From assembly GCA_028287605.1 (NCBI GenBank), contig JAQBPI010000243.1, positions 1 to 6,518 of the forward strand: a stretch of DNA of 6,518 nt, read 5' to 3'. The translations under genes were made by a program, and so were the position numbers. Each line of letters begins with the position of its first letter. The first letter of the stretch is position 1. Below are positions 1 through 5,689 of the stretch, piece by piece. The stretch comes from Chloroflexota bacterium (GTDB lineage: Bacteria > Chloroflexota > Dormibacteria > Aeolococcales > Aeolococcaceae). Below the pieces are notes generated by a model. The model saw only the letters and a program-made list of their open reading frames with translations, was not told the origin of the DNA and did not search any database.

Positions 1-147
1 GGCCCCGGCCAGCGCCTCCGGACGGCGGCCGGCGAGCACCAGCCGGCGGGTGCGGCGGTCGACCAGGGCGCGGGCGGTGGCCATGGCGATGTCCGAGCCG
101 CCGCCGAACACCGCCACCGACTGGGGCGAGCCGAGCCCGTCTCTCAT
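1..147 (-). CDS. dprE2: DprE2, decaprenylphosphoryl-2-keto-ribose reductase (N-terminal 49 residues, cut by window edge)
   Basis: Short-chain dehydrogenase/reductase that, in the known pathway, reduces the 2-keto intermediate made by DprE1 to decaprenylphosphoryl-D-arabinose using NADH, at the cytoplasmic membrane face. Only the start of the Rossmann fold is present: a short leader, then residues 8-21 (PQSVAVFGGGSDIA), then helix and second strand ending LVLAGRR. From memory this matches the start of mycobacterial DprE2 (NPQTVLLLGGTSEIG), leader included. The third glycine of the usual dinucleotide-binding motif is alanine here. The ATG lies 10 bases after the dprE1 stop, behind a weak GC-rich Shine-Dalgarno, so it is probably co-translated with dprE1. 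Reading stays open to base 1. The family call rests on 49 residues plus the neighbouring dprE1; another SDR is possible but unlikely. Confidence 0.85.
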   Translation of the reverse strand, partial: MRDGLGSPQSVAVFGGGSDIAMATARALVDRRTRRLVLAGRRPEALAGA

Positions 148-157
148 CGCCGCCCGC

Positions 158-1543
158 TCACAGCGCCAGCCGCCGGCTCAGGTCCGAGCACAGGACACCG
201 CCGGGGTCGAGCCGCTCCCGCAGCGCCCTCCAGTCATCGAGCCGAGGGTACATGAGGGGCAGCAGATCGGGCCGCAGCCGGGCGTCCTTGGCGAGGTAGA
301 TGCGCCCGCCCGCGGCGGCGACGGCCTCGTCGATGCGGTCGAGCAGCGGCCCCAGCCCGGGGTCGCCGACGGGGATGTCGAGGGCCAGGGTCCAGCCCGG
401 CCGGGGGAAGGAGAGCAGGCCGGGCCCCTCGGCGCCGAAGCGCTTGAGCACCGCCAGGAAGGAGGCGGCGCCCGCCCCGCTGAGCTGCTCAAGCGCGCTC
501 CGGAGCACCTCCTCGGCGCCGAAGGGCACCACCAGCTGGTGCTGCACGAAGCCGCTCGGCCCGTAGAGGAGGTTCCAGCGGTCGACGCCGTCGAGGGGGT
601 GGAAGAAGGCGGACAGCGGCACCACGCGGCCGCGCTCCAGCGCCGGCGCCCTGCGGAACCAGGCCTCGTTGAAGGCGCGGACGGCGAGCGGGCGGAGCAG
701 CCCCGGGGGAACCCACGGCGGCGCCGCCAGCCGGGTGCGGGGGCGGAACTCGAGGGGGTCGCGACGCTGCCGCGCGGGCAGCTCGCCGGGCTCGGCGTGG
801 TCGCCCCGGGTCAGCACCGAGCGGCCCAGCGAGCCGCCCCGCGCCAGGCAGTCGATCCAGGCCACCGAGTACTGGTAGGCGTCGTCCCCGCTCGACATCC
901 GGGCCAGCACGTCGTCGAGGTCGCGGGCCCGCTCGGTGTCGACGCGGATGCGCGAGGTGGCCACCGGCTGGAGGCGGATCTCCGCCTCGAGGATCACCCC
1001 GGTCAGCCCCATGCCTCCCACCGTCGCCCAGAAGAGGTCGGGGCGCAGCTCCGGCGACACCGTCAGCGTGGCCTCCGGGGTGCGCAGCCGGAGCGAGCGC
1101 ACGTGGGCGCCGAAGCCCCCGTCGCGGTGATGGTTCTTGCCGTGGATGTCGGCGGCGACGGCACCGCCGACGGTGACGTGCCGGGTGCCGGGGGTGACCG
1201 GCACGAACCAGCCCAGCGGCAGCAGCAGGCGCATCAGCCGGTCGAGGCTGACCCCGCCGCCGGCCGTGACCAGGCCGCGCTCGAGGTCGAGGCGGCGGAG
1301 GCGGTCGAGCCCGGTGCAGAGCACCACCGCGCCCCCGGCGTTCTGGGCGGCGTCGCCGTAGCTGCGTCCCAGGCCGCGGGCGATGAGGCCGCGGCGGGGC
1401 GGGGCCGCCATCAGCGCGTCGACCTCCTGCTCGGCGCGGGGCTCGGCGACCCGGGCCCGGCTGGGCGCGGTGCGGCCCCAGCCGCAGAGCAGCGAGTCGG
1501 TGCCGGTCAGGTCGTGGACGGCGGGAGCGGGGTCACCGGGCAT
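158..1543 (-). CDS. dprE1: DprE1, FAD-dependent decaprenylphosphoryl-beta-D-ribose 2'-oxidase
   Basis: Oxidises the C2 hydroxyl of decaprenylphosphoryl-ribose, the first half of its epimerisation to decaprenylphosphoryl-arabinose. The 461 residues equal the length of M. tuberculosis DprE1 and are collinear with it from memory. Visible landmarks are GWGRTAPS (21-28), the FAD-binding [14 protein letters not shown] (55-68), [22 protein letters not shown] (118-139, with the FAD-contacting His at 134), [12 protein letters not shown] (171-182), the substrate-domain segment [12 protein letters not shown], and YLAKDAR (416-422), whose Lys419 corresponds to catalytic Lys418. The motif GWTLALD (383-389) has Ala387 where the mycobacterial enzyme has Cys387 (GWNVCVD), the residue modified by benzothiazinones. 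The ATG overlaps the end of the ubiA-like gene by 11 bases, with no clear Shine-Dalgarno, which points to translational coupling. dprE2 follows. Confidence 0.95.
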   Translation of the reverse strand: MPGDPAPAVHDLTGTDSLLCGWGRTAPSRARVAEPRAEQEVDALMAAPPRRGLIARGLGRSYGDAAQNAGGAVVLCTGLDRLRRLDLERGLVTAGGGVSLDRLMRLLLPLGWFVPVTPGTRHVTVGGAVAADIHGKNHHRDGGFGAHVRSLRLRTPEATLTVSPELRPDLFWATVGGMGLTGVILEAEIRLQPVATSRIRVDTERARDLDDVLARMSSGDDAYQYSVAWIDCLARGGSLGRSVLTRGDHAEPGELPARQRRDPLEFRPRTRLAAPPWVPPGLLRPLAVRAFNEAWFRRAPALERGRVVPLSAFFHPLDGVDRWNLLYGPSGFVQHQLVVPFGAEEVLRSALEQLSGAGAASFLAVLKRFGAEGPGLLSFPRPGWTLALDIPVGDPGLGPLLDRIDEAVAAAGGRIYLAKDARLRPDLLPLMYPRLDDWRALRERLDPGGVLCSDLSRRLAL

Positions 1544-2387
1544 AGATCCCGAGACCGACCAGGACCACGCAGGCGAGGCCCATCAGCTGCAGCGAGCGCT
1601 CACCGAGCACGATCTCCTCGGGACCGGCGGTCGACCCCGCCTCCAGGACCAGCGCGTAGCGGAGGATGGCGAGCACGAAGGGCACGATGGAGAGCTCGAA
1701 CCAGGGCACCCCGAGAAGGCCGGCGTTGCGCTCGAAGGCCCACAGGCAGTACCCGGTGACGGCGATCGCGGAGGCCATCGAGCGGACGTAGCGCAGGAAC
1801 GAGACCGAGTAGAGCTCGAGGGTGAGGCGGTGGCTGCCACGCTCGTCACCCATGCTGAGGTGCTCGCTGTGGCGCTTGCCCGCCACCATGAAGAGCGACC
1901 CGAAGGAGACCACGATCAGGAACCAGGTGGAGATCGGCACCCCCGCGGCGACGCCCCCGGCGATGGCGCGGATCACGAACCCGGCGGCCACCGCGGCGAG
2001 GTCGAAGACCGGCTCGTGCTTCAGCCAGAGGCTGTAGGAGACGGTGATCGCCGCGTAGACCACCACGAGCCCGGCGAGCAGCGGCGACCCGGCCACGTCG
2101 GCGAGGGCGATGGCCACGAGCACCAGCCCGAGGCCGGCGGCGCGGGCTAGGGCGACCGGCACCACCCCCGCCGCCACCGGGCGCAGCCGCTTGTCGGGAT
2201 GGATCCGGTCGGCCTCGACGTCGGTGGCGTCGTTGATGCAGTAGATCCCGCTCGCGGCCAGGCAGAAGACCGCCGCCGCGAGCAGGGTGTGGACCAGCGC
2301 CACGCGATGGCCGAGCACCCCGGCGGCGCCGGGCGCGGCGAACACCAGGACGTTCTTGACCCACTGACGGGGGCGGGCGGTGCGCAC
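1533..2387 (-). CDS. ubiA: Decaprenyl-phosphate phosphoribosyltransferase (DPPR synthase), UbiA family
   Basis: Integral membrane prenyltransferase expected to move 5-phosphoribose from PRPP onto decaprenyl phosphate, feeding DprE1/DprE2 encoded just downstream. The conserved start RPRQWVKN is at residues 5-12, the Mg-diphosphate motif NDATDVEAD at 52-60, then KRLRP (66-70), the second polar loop [12 protein letters not shown] (118-129), IRAIAGGVA (139-147) and [15 protein letters not shown] (162-176). About eight or nine hydrophobic helices are separated by these loops. The order of motifs closely follows Rv3806c from memory; that protein has about 302 residues against 284 here. The GTG at 2387 gives a natural family start but has no Shine-Dalgarno. 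The frame stays open upstream to the stop at 2568-2570 without any ATG, GTG or TTG. An ATC at 2465 with a well-placed AGGAG would add 26 residues. The stop overlaps dprE1. Confidence 0.92.
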   Translation of the reverse strand: MRTARPRQWVKNVLVFAAPGAAGVLGHRVALVHTLLAAAVFCLAASGIYCINDATDVEADRIHPDKRLRPVAAGVVPVALARAAGLGLVLVAIALADVAGSPLLAGLVVVYAAITVSYSLWLKHEPVFDLAAVAAGFVIRAIAGGVAAGVPISTWFLIVVSFGSLFMVAGKRHSEHLSMGDERGSHRLTLELYSVSFLRYVRSMASAIAVTGYCLWAFERNAGLLGVPWFELSIVPFVLAILRYALVLEAGSTAGPEEIVLGERSLQLMGLACVVLVGLGIYAR

Positions 2388-2462
2388 CAGGCCGAGGAGG
2401 AGGGGGGCGCCGAGCCGGGCGCGGAGGGCTCCGGCCCGGGGGGCCGGCTGGAGACGATCGAA

Positions 2463-2478
2463 GATGGCCGGGGCTCCT
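2463..2478 (-). promoter_or_regulatory. Shine-Dalgarno AGGAG plus candidate ATC start for the UbiA gene
   Basis: On the minus strand AGGAG occupies 2478-2474 and is followed after 8 bases by ATC at 2465-2463. The ATC is in frame with the phosphoribosyltransferase and would add 26 residues (beginning with the initiator, then FDRLQPAPRAG) to give 310 residues. The other in-frame candidates, CTG 2390 and GTG 2387, follow a pyrimidine- and C-rich stretch with no Shine-Dalgarno. ATC starts are rare, so this may instead be a chance match or a leader element. Confidence 0.35.
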
Positions 2479-2526
2479 GGACGTCGGGATGGGCAACCCG
2501 GATCGGGAGGGTCTCGCGCCGGGCGA

Positions 2527-2535
2527 AGGGTAGCA
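2527..2535 (-). promoter_or_regulatory. Candidate extended -10 promoter (TGCTACCCT) for the Dpr cluster
   Basis: The minus strand reads TGC-TACCCT, matching TGnTAnnnT, in the gap between the CHAP gene stop and the UbiA gene. The same pattern sits before the CHAP gene and the 129-residue gene. Initiation about 7 bases downstream would leave a short leader containing the AGGAG at 2478-2474. No convincing -35 is seen. Confidence 0.35.
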
Positions 2536-2556
2536 GCCGGGAGTCGACGCCGGCTG
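2534..2556 (-). terminator. Hairpin 11 bases after the CHAP gene stop, possible terminator
   Basis: On the minus strand CAGCCGG (2556-2550) and CCGGCTG (2540-2534) form a perfect 7-bp stem around the 9-base loop CGTCGACTC. It begins 11 bases past the TAG stop. There is no T-run after it, so intrinsic termination would be inefficient. It overlaps the candidate promoter at its downstream edge. Hairpins are easily found by chance in DNA this GC-rich. Confidence 0.3.
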
Positions 2557-2567
2557 GGGCCGGGGCG

Positions 2568-3923
2568 CTACCCCATGCCGCGGGCCACCGGGTCGTCGAA
2601 GGCGGCCGAGAGGCTGACCGGCGGCGCGTCGCCGAACTCGCGCACCCGCCCCCAGGCGGTGATCGTGTAGCCGCCGCCGGCGTCGACGACGCTGATGCCG
2701 CGGGCGATGTCCTGGCCCGGGAAGTAGGCGGTCGAGGAGAGCGTCGGGGCGTCGCCGAACGGGTGGATGCCGTTCCAGCCGTCCACCACCCAGCCGCTGC
2801 GGCCGTCGGGGCGCAGCGCCAGGCCCCGGGCGATGTCCCAGCCCGGCCAGTGGGCGGTGGTCGCCACCGCCGGGGCGCCACCGAAGGGGTGGACCCCGCC
2901 CCAGCCGTCGAGCACGTAGCCGCTCACCCCGTCGGCGCGCAGCGCGATCGACCGGGCGATGTCCCGGTGCGGCCAGTGGGCGGTGGTCGCCACCGCCGGG
3001 GCGCCACCGAAGGGATGGACGCCTCCCCAGCCGTCGAGCACGTAGCCGCTGACCCCGTCGGGGCGCAGCGCGATCGCCCGGGCGACGTCCTGGCCCGGCC
3101 AGTAGGCGGTGCCGTCGAGCGCCGGCGCGCTGCCGAAGCCGTGGATCCCTCCCCACCCGTCGAGCACGTAGCCGCCGGCGCCGCCGGGCTGGACGGCGAC
3201 GCCGCGGGCGATGTCCCAGCCCGGCCAGCTCACCGCCTGGGCGAGCGGGGCGGCGCTACCCCAGGGATGGATGCCGCCGTAGCCGTCGAGGGCGAAGCCG
3301 CCGGGACCGTCGGCGCCCCTCAGCCCGCTCGGCGCCAGCGAGGCGCGCAGCCAGCCGAGCACGGGCATCCCCAGCCGGGACGGCATGGTGGTGCCGGCGA
3401 GCGGCAGCCGCGCCCGTCCGGTCGGGTTGGAGAGCGCCCAGTTCTGCTCGACGACGTCCACGTGGTCGGACGCCGCGGACGCCACCACGGCGACGTGCCC
3501 CGCGGGCGCGCCCGCGGTGCCGCCGAAGACCAGCAGGTCGCCGTACTGCGGGGCCACCGCGCCCCCGTTGGGGAGCTGCTGCCAGGGGACCCTGAGCCGC
3601 GGGCCCACGTCCCACATCTGAAACGCGTAGGCGACCGGCCAGATCGGCTGCGCGCCGAAGCGCACCGCCGCCCAGCGCTGCGCCAGCTCCACGCACTCGT
3701 ACTCGAGGCCGTAGGTCTGCGCGGCGTCGCGATTGCCGTCGCCGTTGCTGTACACGTTGAGGTCGCCGACCGCGGCGGAGGCGCCCGCCCAGTCGGACCC
3801 GGCGACCAGCACGGTGCCATACGGAACCGGCTGCGCATCCGCCCACTGACGGGCGAGCAGCACCGGTGTCAGCAGTGCGACAGAGACGGCAAGAACGTGG
3901 AGGAGGACGCGTCGGACGCGCAT
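2568..3923 (-). CDS. Secreted CHAP-domain protein with six C-terminal propeller-like repeats
   Basis: Probable exported peptidoglycan amidase/endopeptidase of 451 residues. The N-terminus is a signal peptide: MRVRR, a hydrophobic core to about residue 23, and an AxA-type cleavage site near ADA-Q (28-31). A CHAP fold (NlpC/P60-like cysteine peptidase) spans about 45-170. Its likely nucleophile is Cys77 in YECVELAQRW, followed by GDLLVFGG (128-135), His143 in AGHVAVV and Glu159/Asn161 in VEQNW. Residues 209-451 are six repeats of about 42 residues with the core LDGWGGIHPFGxAP, likely beta-propeller blades that bind the wall or a surface glycan. The ATG at 3923 was chosen because the signal peptide begins there and an extended -10 box lies 10 bases upstream; an in-frame ATG at 3995 would bury the signal peptide. 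The gene faces away from the glycosyltransferase operon. The substrate is unknown, and the domain could bind without cleaving. Confidence 0.85.
   Translation of the reverse strand: MRVRRVLLHVLAVSVALLTPVLLARQWADAQPVPYGTVLVAGSDWAGASAAVGDLNVYSNGDGNRDAAQTYGLEYECVELAQRWAAVRFGAQPIWPVAYAFQMWDVGPRLRVPWQQLPNGGAVAPQYGDLLVFGGTAGAPAGHVAVVASAASDHVDVVEQNWALSNPTGRARLPLAGTTMPSRLGMPVLGWLRASLAPSGLRGADGPGGFALDGYGGIHPWGSAAPLAQAVSWPGWDIARGVAVQPGGAGGYVLDGWGGIHGFGSAPALDGTAYWPGQDVARAIALRPDGVSGYVLDGWGGVHPFGGAPAVATTAHWPHRDIARSIALRADGVSGYVLDGWGGVHPFGGAPAVATTAHWPGWDIARGLALRPDGRSGWVVDGWNGIHPFGDAPTLSSTAYFPGQDIARGISVVDAGGGYTITAWGRVREFGDAPPVSLSAAFDDPVARGMG
2571..3299 (-). repeat. Six tandem ~42-residue repeats (126-base units) inside the CHAP gene
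   Basis: The units begin at GFALDGYGG, GYVLDGWGG (three times), GWVVDGWNG and GYTITAWGR. Each continues with a HPFG/HGFG/REFG turn, AP, an aromatic-Pro segment (WPGQ, WPGW, FPGQ) and DIARGIALRPDG. The first starts at about 3299; the third, fourth and fifth start at 3047, 2921 and 2795; the sixth (2672-2571) is shorter and degenerate. The regular Gly/Trp pattern suggests one four-stranded blade per unit and a six-bladed propeller, but that fold is inference. Confidence 0.85.
2796..3047 (-). repeat. Nearly identical direct repeat: blades 3 and 4 of the CHAP protein
   Basis: Two adjacent 126-base units (2922-3047 and 2796-2921) encode blades that differ at 6 of 42 residues, with the first 26 residues the same. 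A 45-base run is identical at 2844-2888 and 2970-3014, exactly 126 bases apart, synonymous positions included. The other blades are clearly more diverged. This points to recent in-frame duplication or gene conversion. Confidence 0.85.
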
Positions 3924-3933
3924 GACAGGGCGC

Positions 3934-3942
3934 ACCCTAGCA
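3934..3942 (-). promoter_or_regulatory. Candidate extended -10 promoter (TGCTAGGGT) for the CHAP gene
   Basis: The minus strand reads TGC-TAGGGT, ending 10 bases before the ATG at 3923. Initiation 6-8 bases downstream would give a leader of only a few bases, so translation would be leaderless or nearly so. The only Shine-Dalgarno-like bases are the AGGG inside this box. No strong -35 is present. Confidence 0.5.
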
Positions 3943-3971
3943 GAGCCGGCGGCCCTCGTCCCAGCGCCGCG

Positions 3972-4003
3972 GCAATGGCATTGCGTCGTGATCACGGACG
4001 ACG
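3972..4003. promoter_or_regulatory. Two adjacent palindromes, candidate operator in the divergent intergenic region
   Basis: GCAATG-G-CATTGC (3972-3984) is a perfect 6-bp inverted repeat around one base. Three bases further is the perfect 10-bp palindrome CGTGATCACG (3987-3996). A looser pair, CGTCGT (3984-3989) and ACGACG (3998-4003), overlaps the second. The segment is AT-richer than its surroundings and lies some 45-75 bases upstream of the predicted start of the CHAP transcript, a plausible place for a regulator to bind. The regulator is unknown. Confidence 0.4.
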
Positions 4004-4046
4004 CGGGTTGGGGCCACGGGTTTCGGTTACAGACGGCGGCCGCTCA

Positions 4047-4069
4047 CCCCGGTCTCCGGACTGCCGGGG
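4047..4069. other. GC-rich inverted repeat in the divergent intergenic region
   Basis: CCCCGG (4047-4052) and CCGGGG (4064-4069) form a 6-bp stem around an 11-base loop that itself contains CCGG. It lies about 35 bases upstream of the extended -10 box of the plus-strand operon. It could be a regulator site or simply chance in GC-rich DNA. Confidence 0.2.
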
Positions 4070-4103
4070 AGGCGGCGCGGGCCTCTCGGCAGCGGCACCG
4101 CTC

Positions 4104-4112
4104 TGGTAGTCT
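4104..4112 (+). promoter_or_regulatory. Candidate extended -10 promoter (TGGTAGTCT) for the glycosyltransferase operon
   Basis: TGG-TAGTCT matches TGnTAnnnT and ends 9 bases before the GTG at 4122, with no Shine-Dalgarno between them. Transcription starting at or just before the GTG would make a leaderless mRNA. The -35 region (about 4084-4089, TCTCGG) is poor, as is common for extended -10 promoters. Confidence 0.5.
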
Positions 4113-4121
4113 GCCCGCGCT

Positions 4122-4511
4122 GTGGTGCAGGAGGACCGGGTCGACGTCGCCGCCCTGGTGGCGGAGGTGGAGGCCGAGGTCGCCCGGCGCCGGGCCGCGG
4201 GCGACTACCCCGAGGAGCTGCTGCTCCGGCTCCGCGCCGGCTTCGCCGTGGAGGAGGAGAGCGAGCCCCCCGAGGCGCTCGCCATCGTCGAGAGCAGCCG
4301 GCCGCTTCGCTCCACCCGGCCGGTGGTGGGGCCCGCCGTGGTCTTCGGCAAGCGCGCCCTGCGGCGCCTCCTGAGCTGGTACGTCCACCCCGCCGTCCAC
4401 GACCAGAACCGCTTCAACCTGGCGCTCCTCCGCGACCTCCGCGCCCTGGAGGCGAGGCTGGAGCGGCTCGAGCGGCAGGCCGGCCGGGACGGCGACGAGG
4501 CCCATGGGTGA
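4122..4511 (+). CDS. Small helical protein of unknown function at the head of the glycosyltransferase operon
   Basis: A 129-residue soluble, charged protein that I cannot name. Residues 5-42 form an acidic/basic amphipathic helix ending in YPEELLLRLRAGF. A linker with EEESEPPEA follows. Residues 57-92 read SSRPLRSTRPVVGPAVVFGK and then RRLLSWYVHP, a basic, aromatic patch that could lie on a membrane surface. Residues 93-120 (HDQNRFNLALLRDLRALEA onward) have a leucine heptad pattern and are probably a coiled coil. From memory, similar segments occur at the N-terminus of methyltransferases and glycosyltransferases in polysaccharide clusters; here it stands alone. GTG 4122 (or 4125) fits the extended -10 box just upstream. 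Its TGA overlaps the next gene's GTG (4508-4511), so it is translationally coupled. A scaffold or membrane-tethering role for the glycosyltransferases is inference. Confidence 0.75.
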   Translation: MVQEDRVDVAALVAEVEAEVARRRAAGDYPEELLLRLRAGFAVEEESEPPEALAIVESSRPLRSTRPVVGPAVVFGKRALRRLLSWYVHPAVHDQNRFNLALLRDLRALEARLERLERQAGRDGDEAHG

Positions 4512-5689
4512 GGCTCGCCTTCGTCACCCCTCGCTACGGACCGGAGATCCTCGGCGGGGCTGAGACCCAGGTCCGCGACTACGCCGAGCGGCTCGCCGCC
4601 GCCGGCCACGAGGTGGAGGTGCTCACCACCTGCGTCGTCGACCACCACACCTGGGCCGACGCGCTGCCCGCCGGCGAGAGCAGCGTCGCCGGGGTGCGGG
4701 TGCGGCGCCATCCGGTGACCCGTCCCCGCGACCACGCCCTGGCCGCCCGCCAGCAGCCGGTGCTCGACGCCGGGCTCCGTCTCGGCGAGGGCGGCGAGCG
4801 CGCCTGGGTGGAGAACACGGGGCTCAGCGAGCCGCTGCTGGAGGCGATCGGCGCCACCGCACCGCGAGTCGACGCGCTGCTCTTCGCGCCCTACCTGTTC
4901 GCCAGCACGGTGCTGGGGGCGGCGGTGCGGCCCGACCGCAGCCTGGTCATCCCCTGCCTCCACGACGAGGCCTACGCCCGCTTCGCCCCGGTGCAGGCCA
5001 CCCTGCGCGGCGTCGCCGGGCTGATCTTCAACACCGAGGCGGAGCGCGACCTCGCCGCCCGGCTGCTCGGCGAGCTGCCCGCCCACCGCGTCGTCGGCGA
5101 GGGCTTCGAGGCCTGCCCCCGGGTCGACGGCGCCAGCTTCCGCCGCCGCCACCGCATCGACGGCGACGCCCTGGCCTACGCGGGGCGGCGCGAGCGCGGC
5201 AAGAACTACCACCTCGTGCTCGAGTACGTCACCCTCTACGGCCGCGCGCTCTCGCGGCGCGGGCCGGTCACCCTGCTCTCCATGGGGGGCGGCCCGCTGC
5301 AGCCGCCGGCGGCCGGCCGGCCGCTGGTCCGCGACCTCGGCTTCGTCAGCCACGCCGACATGCTCGACGCCCTCGCCGCCTCGCTGGCGAGCGTCCAGCT
5401 CTCTCGGATGGAGAGCTTCTCCCGGGTGCTGATGGAGGGCTGGCTGTCGGGCACGCCGGCGATCGTGGACGCCGGCTGCGCGGTCACCCGCGAGCACTGC
5501 GCGGAGAGCGGCGGCGGGGTGTGGGTGGGATCGGCCGAGGAGTTCGCCGCGATGGTCGACCGGCTGCGCGGCGACCCCGGGCTGCGCGCCGCGATGGTGA
5601 AGGGGGGCCGTGGCTACGTGACCCGCCGCTACTCCTGGCCGGCGGTGCTCGGCCGGATCGAGGCCGCGGTGCGGGAGATGGCCGGCTGA
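4508..5689 (+). CDS. GT4-family glycosyltransferase (GT-B fold)
   Basis: A 393-residue cytoplasmic or membrane-associated retaining glycosyltransferase that should transfer a sugar from a nucleotide donor to a growing surface glycan or lipid; donor and acceptor are not readable. The N-terminal acceptor domain starts MRLAFVTPRYGPEILGGAET (1-20), the glycine-rich loop typical of GT4, followed by GHEVEVLTT (33-41). The C-terminal donor domain carries AGRRERGKN (225-233), the LGFVSHADMLDAL segment (277-289), and an E-x7-E motif, Glu302 and Glu310 in MESFSRVLMEG, followed by GTPAIV (315-320). The length is normal for the family. The GTG start gives the canonical beta-strand start, has GAGG 7 bases upstream (4497-4500), and overlaps the previous stop as GTGA. 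An ATG at 4504 is in another frame. The next glycosyltransferase overlaps its stop. Confidence 0.92.
   Translation: MRLAFVTPRYGPEILGGAETQVRDYAERLAAAGHEVEVLTTCVVDHHTWADALPAGESSVAGVRVRRHPVTRPRDHALAARQQPVLDAGLRLGEGGERAWVENTGLSEPLLEAIGATAPRVDALLFAPYLFASTVLGAAVRPDRSLVIPCLHDEAYARFAPVQATLRGVAGLIFNTEAERDLAARLLGELPAHRVVGEGFEACPRVDGASFRRRHRIDGDALAYAGRRERGKNYHLVLEYVTLYGRALSRRGPVTLLSMGGGPLQPPAAGRPLVRDLGFVSHADMLDALAASLASVQLSRMESFSRVLMEGWLSGTPAIVDAGCAVTREHCAESGGGVWVGSAEEFAAMVDRLRGDPGLRAAMVKGGRGYVTRRYSWPAVLGRIEAAVREMAG
5673..5688 (+). promoter_or_regulatory. Shine-Dalgarno GGGAG plus CTG start for the last glycosyltransferase
   Basis: GGGAG at 5673-5677 is followed after 8 bases by CTG at 5686-5688. The CTG overlaps the TGA stop of the previous gene (CTGA), the same geometry as the GTGA junction at 4508. 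No ATG, GTG or TTG lies in this frame between here and the conserved VHQLLP start; the first GTG (5719) would delete that segment. Confidence 0.6.

Noticed and set aside
50..1759. Long plus-strand open frame of 569 codons opposite dprE1 and the UbiA gene
   Set aside because: Its product is a low-complexity run of Arg, Gly, Pro, Ala and Glu with no recognisable motif, lying antisense to clearly homologous genes. Such frames are expected in DNA this GC-rich.
2571..3299. CRISPR-like or non-coding tandem repeat array
   Set aside because: The period is 126 bases, an exact multiple of three, and the units are diverged coding repeats with conserved protein pattern and no spacer structure.
3924..3995. 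Upstream ATG at 3995 as the start of the CHAP protein
   Set aside because: It adds 24 residues including two cysteines in front of an otherwise ideal signal peptide and would run through the extended -10 box at 3934-3942.
3987..3996. CRP-type binding site at CGTGATCACG
   Set aside because: A CRP site needs TGTGA and TCACA separated by six bases. Here the half-sites abut, so only an unspecified palindrome is claimed.
2199..4109. Long plus-strand open frame of 636 codons opposite the CHAP gene
   Set aside because: The apparent repeats in it are only the antisense of the propeller repeats. The minus-strand product has a signal peptide, CHAP motifs and sensible composition.
4504..4506. ATG as start of the first glycosyltransferase
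   Set aside because: It is out of frame with the conserved protein; GTG 4508 is in frame, has GAGG 7 bases upstream and overlaps the previous stop.
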